Assembly (NCBI RefSeq): GCF_014161445.1
Contig: NZ_JABBXA010000002.1
Span: 248,001-312,000 of the forward strand
From: Microbispora sp. H13382
GTDB taxonomy: Bacteria; Actinomycetota; Actinomycetes; Streptosporangiales; Streptosporangiaceae
Length of the DNA: 64,000 nucleotides
Reading direction: 5' to 3'
The position numbers and the translations under genes were made by a program. Numbering within the stretch: the first letter of the stretch is position 1; every line of letters starts with the position of its first letter. The notes beneath the pieces were generated by a model, which saw only the letters and a program-made list of their open reading frames with translations, was not told the DNA's origin and did not search any database. This document shows positions 1-9,531 of the stretch, piece after piece.

Positions 1-990
1 TCGACCGTCATCGATCTCGCCGGTCACGTTCGGTTCGTCGGCATAGCCATCGGTGCGACCTCTGTCTCCACCGCGGTCACCGATGGCCGGCTGCGAGTTC
101 TCGCGTTCGAACGCACCGAATGCGACGTACGCCGGGGGCCTGAGCCGGTGCTCGAACTCGCCGCGGAACAGACCCGGCGGCTGCTCGTGAAATTGGGAGT
201 GGACAGGCCGCTGGGAGTCGGCGTGGGCGTGCCCGGCCCGGTGGACTTCTCCCGCGGTATCCCGGTGTCGCCGCCGATCATGCCGGGATGGGACGGTTAT
301 CCGGCCCGCGATCTGCTCGGGCGGCGGTTCGATTGTCCGGTCTTACTGGACAACGATGTCAATGTAATGGCACTCGGCGAACAACACGCCGGTGCGGCGG
401 GTACCGTGGAGAACTTCCTGTTCGTCAAGGTCGGCACGGGCATCGGCTGCGGAATCGTGGCCAAGGGTGAGCTCTATCGCGGCATGGACGGATGTGCGGG
501 GGATATCGGACACATCCCGGTCGCCGATTCGGTCGCCGTCTGCGCGTGCGGCAACACGGGATGCCTGGAGGCGTCCTTCGGCGGCGACGCGCTCGCTCGC
601 GACGCCCTCGCCACGGCCCAGTCAGGGCGCTCGCCCCTGCTCCGGGAACTCCTCGAACGCACCGGGACGCTCACCGCCGCCGATGTGGGGGAGGCGGTCG
701 GCGCCGGGGACGCGACGTCCGTCCAGATGGTGCGCGACGGGGGACGGCGGGTGGGCGAGGTTCTGGCGGGCCTGGTGTCGTTCTTCAACCCGAGCCTCAT
801 CGTCCTGGGTGGCGGGCTCACGCTGCTGGGCCACGTCCTGCTCGCCGAGATCCGCGGGGCGATCTACCGGCGCTCGCTGCCGCTCGCCACCAGGAACCTG
901 CCGATCATGATGAGCGATCTCGGCCCGCAGGCCGGCGTTATCGGGGCGGCCAGACTCGTGAGTCAGGAGGTCTACGGGGTCGCCCGGTGA
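1..990 (+). CDS. ROK family protein (sugar kinase/NagC-type regulator), 5' end missing
   Basis: The reading frame is open from the first base, so the N-terminus (which in ROK repressors carries the winged helix) lies outside the window. The visible part begins with the first ROK strand (VGIAIGATSVSTAV) and contains the DNDVN segment, the glycine-rich VGTGIGCGIV loop and the zinc-binding end of the ROK signature, CACGNTGCLE, after GHIPV. The late LIVLGGGLTLLG segment is also typical. ROK proteins are either cytoplasmic hexokinase-like sugar kinases or sugar-responsive repressors. The text before the kinase fold starts directly at the window edge, so I cannot tell which this is. No sugar transporter or catabolic gene follows, and argG downstream looks separately controlled. 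Confidence 0.85.
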   Translation, partial: STVIDLAGHVRFVGIAIGATSVSTAVTDGRLRVLAFERTECDVRRGPEPVLELAAEQTRRLLVKLGVDRPLGVGVGVPGPVDFSRGIPVSPPIMPGWDGYPARDLLGRRFDCPVLLDNDVNVMALGEQHAGAAGTVENFLFVKVGTGIGCGIVAKGELYRGMDGCAGDIGHIPVADSVAVCACGNTGCLEASFGGDALARDALATAQSGRSPLLRELLERTGTLTAADVGEAVGAGDATSVQMVRDGGRRVGEVLAGLVSFFNPSLIVLGGGLTLLGHVLLAEIRGAIYRRSLPLATRNLPIMMSDLGPQAGVIGAARLVSQEVYGVAR

Positions 991-2574
<1,584 letters not shown>

Positions 2575-2588
2575 GGCCACGACGTTCG

Positions 2589-2620
2589 CTGAGGGCGCCC
2601 GGCACGCCGGGCGCCCTCAG
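2589..2620 (+). terminator. strong hairpin after argG
   Basis: A 15-bp GC-rich stem (2589-2603 pairing with 2606-2620, core GAGGGCGCCCGGC) with almost no loop lies 15 bases after the argG stop. There is no T tract, which is common for actinobacterial terminators. Confidence 0.8.
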
Positions 2621-2746
2621 CACGTCCTCGCCGGTTATGGCGACCACGGGGCGCGGTCGGATCGGCCACCACGCGGGGAAGGCGCCGGCGTCCTCGCTCC
2701 TGCCGTCCGGCCTCCCAGGAGCCCGGTGATCGCCGGGGGCGGCGCG

Positions 2747-3643
2747 CTAGACGAGGACCCGGGGGTTGAGGATCTCGGTGATCCGGATGAACCCGTCGGC
2801 GCCGTGGCCCTTTCCGATCACTCGGCGTGCCCAGCCCTCGGCCGCGCGCATCACGCTCGCGTCGATGCCGTGCGCCTCGGACACGTGGACGATGTGGGCC
2901 ATGGACGAGGCCGCCGAGGTGATCGGGTTGCCCTCGCCGGGGAACGCGCCGCTGTCCACGTCCCGCGCCGCCTGCTCGAAGAGGGGCGGCAGGATCGCGC
3001 CGATGCCCTTGGCGAACGGCGCCAGCTCGCGAGCGGTCACCCCCTCGGCCCGTGCCACCGCCAGCGCGTGCGCGTAGCCCGCCATCGCGGTCCAGAAGAC
3101 GTCGAGCAGCGCGATGTCGTAGGCCGCCGCCCGGCCGATCTCCTCACCGAGATGGGTGTGCGTGCCGCCGAGCGCGTCCAGCAGCGGGCGGTGCCGCCGG
3201 TAGAGCTCCTCCGGGCCGCTGTGGAGGAACACCGCGGCCGGGGTGCCGATGGTCGTGGTCGGCGTCATGATCGCGCCGTCGAGGTAGCCGATGCCGTGCT
3301 CGGCCGCCCAGGCCCCGGCACTCCTTGCGCGGTCGGGCGTGTCGGCGGTCAGGTTCACGAGCGTGCGTCCCCGCAGTGCGTCGGTGACCGCGTCGCGCCG
3401 GAGGACGGCGTCCGCGGCGTCGTAGTTCACCACGCAGATCACGGTCAGCTCGCTCGCCGCGACCGCCGCCTCCGGCGTGGGGGCGCCCACCGCGCCCCGC
3501 TCGGCCAACTCGCGATCCCTGCCCGGTGTCCGGTTCCAGACCGTGGTCCGTACGCCGGCGTCCAGGAAGGCCCCGGCCAGGGCCCGGCCCATCGGGCCCA
3601 GGCCGAGCACGGTGACGGCAGACTGGTCGGTGTGCTGGATCAT
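2747..3643 (-). CDS. NADPH-dependent imine-reductase-like / beta-hydroxyacid dehydrogenase family oxidoreductase
   Basis: This 298-residue cytosolic enzyme has an N-terminal Rossmann fold with VTVLGLGPMGRALAGAFLDAG at about residues 10-30 and WNRTPGR at the end of the second strand. That arginine fits NADPH preference. The all-helical C-terminal half starts near residue 160 and has the AAAYDIALLDVFWTAMAGY helix, where imine reductases carry their catalytic Asp or Tyr (Asp here). The classical beta-hydroxyacid catalytic lysine is not obvious, which supports the imine-reductase side of the family. An AGGAG site precedes the ATG. It is transcribed divergently from an HxlR regulator 49 bases away, its likely controller. 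The substrate is unknown. Confidence 0.8.
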   Translation of the reverse strand: MIQHTDQSAVTVLGLGPMGRALAGAFLDAGVRTTVWNRTPGRDRELAERGAVGAPTPEAAVAASELTVICVVNYDAADAVLRRDAVTDALRGRTLVNLTADTPDRARSAGAWAAEHGIGYLDGAIMTPTTTIGTPAAVFLHSGPEELYRRHRPLLDALGGTHTHLGEEIGRAAAYDIALLDVFWTAMAGYAHALAVARAEGVTARELAPFAKGIGAILPPLFEQAARDVDSGAFPGEGNPITSAASSMAHIVHVSEAHGIDASVMRAAEGWARRVIGKGHGADGFIRITEILNPRVLV

Positions 3644-3692
3644 GTCTCAACTCCTGCGTGCATGACAGTGGGAGCGCTGAACGGGATGGACG

Positions 3693-4088
3693 ATGACGCG
3701 TAGCCGTGCCCAGGACCTGAACGTCTGCGGGGTGACCGCCGCGATCGCGGTGATCGACGGCAAGTGGAAGACGATCCTGCTCTGGCTCCTGGAATCCGCG
3801 CCGCGTCGTCCCGGCGAGCTGGTCCGGCGACTGCCGGGCCTCACCGAGAAGGTGCTGACTCAGACGCTCCGGGAGATGGAGGCCGACGGGCTCGTGCACC
3901 GTGAGGTGCATGGCGGCCGCCCGCTGAAGACCGTGTACTCACTGACCGAGTTCGGCCGTGAGCTGTCCGAGGCGCTGGCGCCGCTGTCCGACTGGGGACA
4001 CCGCCGCCTGGAGAAGCTGGCTCTGGAGAGGTCGGCCCCGGAGAGGCCGGTCCCGGAGAGGCCGACGGAGTCTGAATCGGTCTCCTGA
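3693..4088 (+). CDS. HxlR family winged-helix regulator
   Basis: The 131-residue protein has the HxlR winged helix: CGVTAAIAVIDGKWKTILLWLL at about residues 11-32, the recognition helix region LPGLTEKVLTQTLREMEADGL, and the wing with YSLTEFGRELSEAL. The cysteine at residue 11 sits where redox or aldehyde-sensing HxlR members keep their reactive Cys. The C-terminal tail is a short Pro/Glu repeat (ERSAPERPVPERP) encoded by near-identical 15-base units. The gene is divergent to the oxidoreductase at 2747-3643, and both promoters share a 49-base gap, so local control of that gene is the likely job. Confidence 0.85.
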   Translation: MTRSRAQDLNVCGVTAAIAVIDGKWKTILLWLLESAPRRPGELVRRLPGLTEKVLTQTLREMEADGLVHREVHGGRPLKTVYSLTEFGRELSEALAPLSDWGHRRLEKLALERSAPERPVPERPTESESVS

Positions 4089-4170
4089 CACACCACCGGC
4101 ACCTCCGTTCCGCCTGAAGTCGGGCCGGCCCTCCGGCCGCCCGGAACCAAGCTTCACGCCGCCCCGGCAG

Positions 4171-4207
4171 TGCGGACAAGTACCCACAAAAAGGTGGGTA
4201 GGCCGCA
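4171..4207 (+). terminator. two-tier hairpin between the HxlR gene and the GH15 gene
   Basis: TACCCAC (4181-4187) pairs with GTGGGTA (4194-4200) around an A-rich six-base loop. An outer TGCGG/CCGCA pair (4171-4175 with 4203-4207) extends the stem. It lies 83 bases after the HxlR stop and about 100 before the GH15 start. It could end the regulator transcript or act in the GH15 leader; there is no T tract to decide. Confidence 0.45.
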
Positions 4208-4306
4208 CCCGTTCGGCTGTCGACACTTCTTTGCACAGTGCATACGTTGCCTTTGCTCGGGTAGCGCGGCCTTGTTCGCGAGATCGACCCCCGAAGGGGG
4301 AGCGTG

Positions 4307-6151
4307 GTGGCAGTGCGGATCGAGGACTACGGGCTGCTCGGTGACCTGCACACGGCCGCGCTGGTGGGGCGAGACGGGTCGATCGACTGGCTGTGCCTGC
4401 CCCGGTTCGACGCGCCCGCGTGTTTCGCCGCCCTGCTCGGCGACGACCGGGCCGGATTCTGGCGCCTGGCCCCCGTGAGCGGCGGTCTCTGCACGCGCCG
4501 CCGCTACCGCGGCGACTCTCTCGTCCTGGAGACGGAGTGGGACACCCCCGAGGGGTCCGTACGCGTGATCGACGCGATGCCGCCACGCGGCGAGGCGGCC
4601 GACGTGGTGCGGGTCGTGGAAGGCGTCAGCGGGCGGGTGCCGATGCGGATGGCGCTGCGGCTGCGGTTCGACTACGGGCACATCGTGCCGTGGGTGCGGC
4701 GCCAGGACGGGCGGCTCGCGGCGGTCGCCGGCCCGGACGCCGCCTGGCTGGAGACACCGGTGCCGCTCCGGGGCGAGGACATGACCACCTACGCCGAGTT
4801 CGAGGTGGCCGCCGGGCAGCGGGTGCCGTTCGTGCTGACCTATCGGCCGTCGCACGAGCGCGTGCCGCGCCCGGTCGACGCGGAGAAGGCCCTGGCCGAC
4901 ACGGAGGCGTACTGGACGTCGTGGATGCGCGGCTTCCGATACCAGGGCCGATGGGAGGAGGCCGTACGCCGGTCGCTGGTCGTGCTGAAGGCGCTGACCT
5001 ACGCGCCGACCGGCGGCATCGTCGCCGCGGTCACCACCTCGCTGCCGGAACGGCCGGGCGGCCCGCGCAACTGGGACTACCGGTTCTGCTGGCTGCGCGA
5101 CGCGACGTTCACGCTGCAGGCGCTGCTGGGCACCGGCTTCGTCGCCGAGGCCAAGGCCTGGCGGGAGTGGCTGTTGCGGGCCGCCGCCGGAGATCCGTCC
5201 GACCTGCAGATCATGTACGGGATCGACGGCACCCGCCGTCTGCCGGAATACGCCCTCGACTGGCTGGCCGGTTACGAGGGCTCGGCTCCGGTCCGGGTGG
5301 GCAACGCGGCGTCCGGGCAGTTCCAGCTCGACGTGTGGGGCGAGGTCCTCGACGGGCTGCATCTGGCCAGGACCGCCGGCATTCACGCCGAGGAGCCGGC
5401 CTGGGACCTGCAACGGGCGCTGCTGGACTTCCTGGAGAGCCACTGGGACGACCCGGACAACGGGCTGTGGGAGGTGCGCGGCGACCGCCGCCACTTCGTG
5501 CACTCCAAGGTCATGGCGTGGGCGGGCCTGGACCGGGCCGTGCGGGCCGTCGAACGCTTCGGCCTGGACGGGCCCGTGGATCGGTGGCGCGCGACCCGCG
5601 ACAAGATCCACGCCGAGGTCTGCGACCGCGGCTACGACCCCGAGCGGGGCACGTTCACCCAGTTCTACGGCTCCAGAGGGCTGGACGCCGCCCTGCTGCT
5701 GATCCCCCGGGTGGGGTTCCTGCCCTGGGACGACCCGCGGGTGGCGGGCACCGTCGAGGCGGTGCGGCGCGAGCTGTGCTCCGACGGGTTCCTGCTGCGC
5801 TACCGGCCGCAGGCCGACGGCAACGTGGACGGCCTTCCCGGCACCGAGGGAGCGTTCATCACCTGCACGTTCTGGCTCGCCGACGCCCTGTACGGCATCG
5901 GCCGCCACCGGGAGGCGTACGAGTTGTTCGAACGGCTGCTGAGCCTCCGCAACGACCTCGGCCTGCTGAGCGAGGAGTGCGACCCGGCCACCGGCCGGCA
6001 CCTCGGCAACACCCCGCAGGCGTTCAGCCACGTCGGGCTGGTGAACTCCGCCCGTCACCTGTCCGGCACCCGGCCCGCCGAGCACGTCGCGCACGGCCAC
6101 GGCCACGGCCACGACCACGGCCACGACCACGACGGAAGCGGGCACTTGTGA
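4307..6151 (+). CDS. glycoside hydrolase family 15 protein (glucoamylase/trehalase type)
   Basis: This 614-residue protein has no signal peptide, so it is probably cytoplasmic. It has an N-terminal beta-sandwich domain (IEDYGLLGDLHTAALVGRDG, then DWLCLPRFDAPACFAALLG) and a C-terminal (alpha/alpha)6 barrel with RNWDYRFCWLRDATF, MYGIDGTRRLPEYALDWLAG, FHSK-like HFVHSKVMAWAGLDRA and the late LLSEECDPATG, where one catalytic Glu is expected. Actinobacterial members hydrolyse trehalose or short alpha-glucans. The last 20 or so residues form a His/Gly/Asp tail (HGHGHGHDHGHDHD) that could bind metal. Several GTGs are in frame (4304, 4307, 4313); 4307 has a good AAGGGGGAG site and gives MAVRIEDY. The gene is converging on the next one with a 12-base gap. 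Confidence 0.9.
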   Translation: MAVRIEDYGLLGDLHTAALVGRDGSIDWLCLPRFDAPACFAALLGDDRAGFWRLAPVSGGLCTRRRYRGDSLVLETEWDTPEGSVRVIDAMPPRGEAADVVRVVEGVSGRVPMRMALRLRFDYGHIVPWVRRQDGRLAAVAGPDAAWLETPVPLRGEDMTTYAEFEVAAGQRVPFVLTYRPSHERVPRPVDAEKALADTEAYWTSWMRGFRYQGRWEEAVRRSLVVLKALTYAPTGGIVAAVTTSLPERPGGPRNWDYRFCWLRDATFTLQALLGTGFVAEAKAWREWLLRAAAGDPSDLQIMYGIDGTRRLPEYALDWLAGYEGSAPVRVGNAASGQFQLDVWGEVLDGLHLARTAGIHAEEPAWDLQRALLDFLESHWDDPDNGLWEVRGDRRHFVHSKVMAWAGLDRAVRAVERFGLDGPVDRWRATRDKIHAEVCDRGYDPERGTFTQFYGSRGLDAALLLIPRVGFLPWDDPRVAGTVEAVRRELCSDGFLLRYRPQADGNVDGLPGTEGAFITCTFWLADALYGIGRHREAYELFERLLSLRNDLGLLSEECDPATGRHLGNTPQAFSHVGLVNSARHLSGTRPAEHVAHGHGHGHDHGHDHDGSGHL

Positions 6152-6163
6152 CGGCTCTCCGGT

Positions 6164-6712
6164 TCACTGCCACAGGAGCAGCACGGCGGTGAGGCCGAGG
6201 CTCGCTGCCACGAAACCGGCCGTCCTGGGCTGCAGGGCGGCCTCCCGGCGCGAGGAGACCACCAGTACGGCGCCTATGGCGAGCGCCACCACGAGGTGCA
6301 GGCCGTACCACACGGGGATCGGCACCCTGGCCAGGAAGGTTCCGGACAGGAGGTCGTCGGCGGAACCGTAGCCGGCGAGTGCGCCGAGCGCTGCCAGGCC
6401 CAGCACCGGGAGCGCGTACCGGTACCGGCCGAGCAGGGCCCAGACGACGGTCCCCAGGGCGAGCAGTATCTGGAAGCGGTGGTGCAGTTGCCGTGCGATC
6501 AGCCCGCCGTGGTCGTCGAAGCTGATGTCGAGGATCGAGTGGTAGGCGGCGGACATCGGGACGCCGCGCAGCGGCTCGTAGACGCCGGTGTAGGAGAGCG
6601 TCTCACCGCTCGGCACATAGGAGAACGCGAGGTAGCCGCCGGTGAGCAGGACGAGCACATACCAATAGACCAGTATTTCGCCCATCAACTGCCTCGCCCG
6701 ATTCACCGGCAC
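6164..6712 (-). CDS. cytochrome-b-like integral membrane protein
   Basis: The 182-residue protein has about four to five membrane helices: residues about 11-33, 72-92, 98-116, 133-153 and 161-180. The segment ISFDDHGGLIARQLHHRFQ closely resembles the helix-B entry of the bc1/b6 cytochrome b subunit (FDVRGGLLxRQxHHW), and WYGLHLVVALAIG could supply the second histidine side. It is far shorter than a full cytochrome b and has no Rieske or cytochrome c gene beside it, so it is not a normal bc1 subunit. It may be a stand-alone haem b protein that passes electrons within the membrane. The start is GTG 6712; an internal ATG ten codons in is possible. Confidence 0.6.
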   Translation of the reverse strand: MPVNRARQLMGEILVYWYVLVLLTGGYLAFSYVPSGETLSYTGVYEPLRGVPMSAAYHSILDISFDDHGGLIARQLHHRFQILLALGTVVWALLGRYRYALPVLGLAALGALAGYGSADDLLSGTFLARVPIPVWYGLHLVVALAIGAVLVVSSRREAALQPRTAGFVAASLGLTAVLLLWQ

Positions 6713-6733
6713 ATTTCAGCACATGCGTGCGCT

Positions 6734-7531
6734 TCAGGAGGGCGGAAACAGATGGGCCGCCTTGGCGGGTGTCTCCCGGGTCGTGAACGGAACCGGGCTG
6801 AGCGCGTCGAGGCGCTCGGCGAACTCGGCCGAGAGGCCGGTCAGGACCAGCATCCCCGCCGTCTCCGACACGCGCTGGTGCGCCATGATCAGGGCGGTGA
6901 TGCCGGTGCTGTCCCAGTAGGTCACCGCGGAAAGGTCGATCACCAGCCCCGGCGCCGGTGTGCCGGCGACGATCTCACCGATCGCCGCCGTGATCTTCGG
7001 GGCCGCCTGCTCGTCGAGGGCGCCGTCCAGCTCCAGAACGGTGTGCGACTCGAGACGGCGCAGCCGCGGAGTGGCGGACCACGACCCGGGCCCGGGGAGG
7101 GCGAAGTCGGCCGTGGCGAGGGTGCCGTCCGGGCCGGAAACCATCGTGAACCGGTCCGACAGGTAGCGGGCGAGCCACAGCCCGTGCCCGTGCCTGACCG
7201 GCCAGGCGGCGGTGTCGTGCCCCGAGGAGCCGGGGTCGCCGACCTCGCACCGCAGCACGCCGCCGAACTGCCAGATCCTCGCCCGTCCGGTCCCCGAGCC
7301 GTGGAAGACCGCGTTGGTGGCGAGCTCGTGGACGGTGAGTACCAGGTCAACGGACCGCCCGTGCGGAAGCCCGGCGTGGACGACGTGTGCCTGCAGCGTC
7401 TCCCGCAGGGGGTAGAGCGACCCGCGGTCGAACGCGTGGTCGAGGATCAGTACCGACGTCCCGGCGTTCCGATTCCCGCTGCCGGGGTCCGAGGCGACGT
7501 GGGAGGCATGGTTGGTCGCGTCATCGCTCAT
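6734..7531 (-). CDS. HATPase-STAS fusion: anti-sigma kinase domain joined to an antagonist domain
   Basis: Residues about 30-140 are a RsbW/SpoIIAB-type ATPase (N box LVLTVHELATNAVFHGSG, then the HGLWLARYLSDRF glycine box). Residues about 160-255 are a STAS domain (VLELDGALDEQAAP, LVIDLSAVTYWDSTGITALI), with the serine in DSTG at the usual phosphorylation position. Kinase and antagonist are normally separate partner-switch proteins, so having both in one chain suggests intramolecular control. Its start overlaps the end of the MEDS-STAS gene upstream by 11 bases, implying coupled translation. No sigma factor lies next to it. Confidence 0.85.
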   Translation of the reverse strand: MSDDATNHASHVASDPGSGNRNAGTSVLILDHAFDRGSLYPLRETLQAHVVHAGLPHGRSVDLVLTVHELATNAVFHGSGTGRARIWQFGGVLRCEVGDPGSSGHDTAAWPVRHGHGLWLARYLSDRFTMVSGPDGTLATADFALPGPGSWSATPRLRRLESHTVLELDGALDEQAAPKITAAIGEIVAGTPAPGLVIDLSAVTYWDSTGITALIMAHQRVSETAGMLVLTGLSAEFAERLDALSPVPFTTRETPAKAAHLFPPS

Positions 7532-8390
7532 GCGCGGTCACCAGGCTGATCCCGGGAATGCCCTGAGCGCCGAGCAGCACGAACCGCGGCACGATGGCGG
7601 GGTTGCACCGCAGGACGACCGTACGGGCCGGCGCGAGACTCCGTGCCACGTCGATGATCGTCCGGGTGCAGGAGAGGTCGATGAAGGACAGCTCGGCCAT
7701 GTTGATCACGACGGGACCATCCGTCCTGATCGCCTCGCTCAGCGCCAGGGCCAGGGCGTCCTCGGCCGCCCGGTCGATCTGTCCCGCCATCCGGATGCCG
7801 GGTGGCGCGTACTGGCGGCAGATCCGCAGCAACGGGTCGTCGTAGTAGGTGGCCGCGGCGACCGCCCGGGTGTGGAACGGGGAGACCGAGGCGAGGGTGA
7901 CCGGGTCGAAGCGTTCCCGGTCGTACTGGCACAAGACCGACACGCTGCTGTCCGAAAGGACCGTCGCGATCTTCTCCTCGAAGGCGGGCAGCTGCTCCAC
8001 ACCGTGGACCGGCCGCAGCGCCCAGCCCATGTCGAGGGCCACCCGAAGACCCGAGTAGCCCCCGCGTGAGGTCAGCTCCATCTGGGAGCTCAGCCATCCC
8101 ATCGCGTGATCCACGCTGAAGGCCTGTTCGGACAGCAGGCCCTCCTGAGAGGCGACGACGTCCATCCGTCCGTCGGCGGTGGCGGACCGCACGGCGATCC
8201 CGCGGCGGCTCAGCTCGGCCAGCGCTCCCTGGGGCTCCTCGCACAGCCAGACGACCCGCAGCCCTCCCGACAGCCCGTCACGTACGTACGCCGCGGTGAG
8301 GTCGAGCAGCTCTTCGGGCTCGCCGAAGGTCAGACACGCGTGATCGTTGATCGCCAAATCAGTGATCTGCACCTCAGCACTGACCGTCAC
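7521..8390 (-). CDS. MEDS domain-STAS domain signalling protein
   Basis: This 289-residue protein has an N-terminal MEDS (DcmR-type sensory) domain, residues about 8-165, with NDHACLTFGEPEELLDLTAAYVRDGL, VVWLCEEPQG and LCQYDRERFDP, all typical of the RecA-like fold used by actinobacterial stress sensors. The C-terminal STAS domain (residues about 190-280) has VVINMAELSFIDLSCTRTIIDV. The GTG start at 8390 follows a GAGG site; the frame is open far upstream, but that part lies antisense within cydB. It is the first gene of a pair with the HATPase-STAS gene and probably acts as its sensor or substrate. Confidence 0.8.
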   Translation of the reverse strand: MTVSAEVQITDLAINDHACLTFGEPEELLDLTAAYVRDGLSGGLRVVWLCEEPQGALAELSRRGIAVRSATADGRMDVVASQEGLLSEQAFSVDHAMGWLSSQMELTSRGGYSGLRVALDMGWALRPVHGVEQLPAFEEKIATVLSDSSVSVLCQYDRERFDPVTLASVSPFHTRAVAAATYYDDPLLRICRQYAPPGIRMAGQIDRAAEDALALALSEAIRTDGPVVINMAELSFIDLSCTRTIIDVARSLAPARTVVLRCNPAIVPRFVLLGAQGIPGISLVTAHER

Positions 8391-8494
8391 CGCGCCACCA
8401 TCCTCAGGCGGTCCCGCCGCCCACCGCCCACCGCCCCATCGAGGTACCCATCGTAGTGACGGGCATACGTCAAGAATCGGTATCGGCGGCGCTG

Positions 8495-9508
8495 CTACAG
8501 GTACGTCGGCGTACGTCCGGCCCGGTGGCGGAACAACCACCAGTTCCACGCCTGGGCGAGGAGCATCAGCGGCACCATCACCGCGGCGAAGCCCACCAGG
8601 ATCCGCAGCGTGGCCGCATCCGCCATCGCCTCCGTCAGGCGCAGGCCGGTGCCGGGAGCGCCGGAGGAGACCAGCACGAAGGGGTGCAGGCCCGCGCCGA
8701 GGGCGACGACGGGCAGGGCGGCCGCGCACGAGGTGGCGGCGAAGGCCCGGCCGCCGCGTCCCGCGCCCAGGAGGGCCGCCCCCGCGAGGAGCGCGATCAC
8801 CAGGGCCGCGCCGGTCGCGAGTGCGGGCCAGGAGTTGACGACGGTGTGCCGCGCCGGGGAGAGGTACCCGGCGACGAGGACGGCCGCCGCCGCCACGGCC
8901 GCCACGAGCAGGGCGCGCCGGGCGGCTCTCGCCGCCCGGGCGCTCGGCTCGCCGCCGGTTCGCCAGGCCAGGAAGGACGCGCCGTGCGCGAGGAACACCG
9001 CGGTGGTCGTGGCGCCGCACAGCAGCACGAACGGGTCGAGCAGGTCGGCCGGGCCGAGGGAGAAGGCGTTGCGCGCGTCGAGCGGCACCCCGGCGAGCAG
9101 ACGGCCCGTCACGAGCCCCCACCCCGCGGCGGGCACCAGCCCGCCCACGAAGATCAGCCCGTCCCAGATCCGGCGCGCCGAGGCGCTCCGGTGGCGGCTA
9201 CGCACCTGCACGGCGGCGTTGCCGACGACGATCCCGGCCAGGATCGCCGCGAACAGGAAGTACATCCCGGACAGCAGCCGCCCTTCCAGGAAGGGGAAGG
9301 CGCCGAACAGCACCCCCGCCGCGGCGACCAGCCAGACCTCGTTGCCGAGGAAGAACGGGCCGAAGGCGTTGAGCAGTGATCGGCGCTCACCGTCGTCGCG
9401 GCCCAGCGTGGGGGCGAGCATCTGCACGCCGTAGTCCAGGCCGGCCAGGACGAAGTAACCGGCGAGCAGCAGCCCGAGCAGGGCCGGCCACACGAGTTCG
9501 AGAGTCAC
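8495..9508 (-). CDS. cydB: cytochrome bd ubiquinol oxidase subunit II
   Basis: The 337-residue membrane subunit has the classic start LELVWPALLGLLLAGYFVLAGLDYGVQML, the GNEVWLVAAAGVLFGAFPFLE segment and about eight membrane helices. With CydA it forms the high-affinity bd oxidase, which reduces oxygen to water from quinol without pumping protons and protects against low oxygen, NO and peroxide. The GTG start at 9508 has an AGGAA site and is 23 bases after the cydA stop, so the two are one transcript. No cydCD assembly transporter is in the window. Confidence 0.95.
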   Translation of the reverse strand: MTLELVWPALLGLLLAGYFVLAGLDYGVQMLAPTLGRDDGERRSLLNAFGPFFLGNEVWLVAAAGVLFGAFPFLEGRLLSGMYFLFAAILAGIVVGNAAVQVRSRHRSASARRIWDGLIFVGGLVPAAGWGLVTGRLLAGVPLDARNAFSLGPADLLDPFVLLCGATTTAVFLAHGASFLAWRTGGEPSARAARAARRALLVAAVAAAAVLVAGYLSPARHTVVNSWPALATGAALVIALLAGAALLGAGRGGRAFAATSCAAALPVVALGAGLHPFVLVSSGAPGTGLRLTEAMADAATLRILVGFAAVMVPLMLLAQAWNWWLFRHRAGRTPTYL

Positions 9509-9531
9509 GGGTTCCTCTTGGGCAGGTCGGG

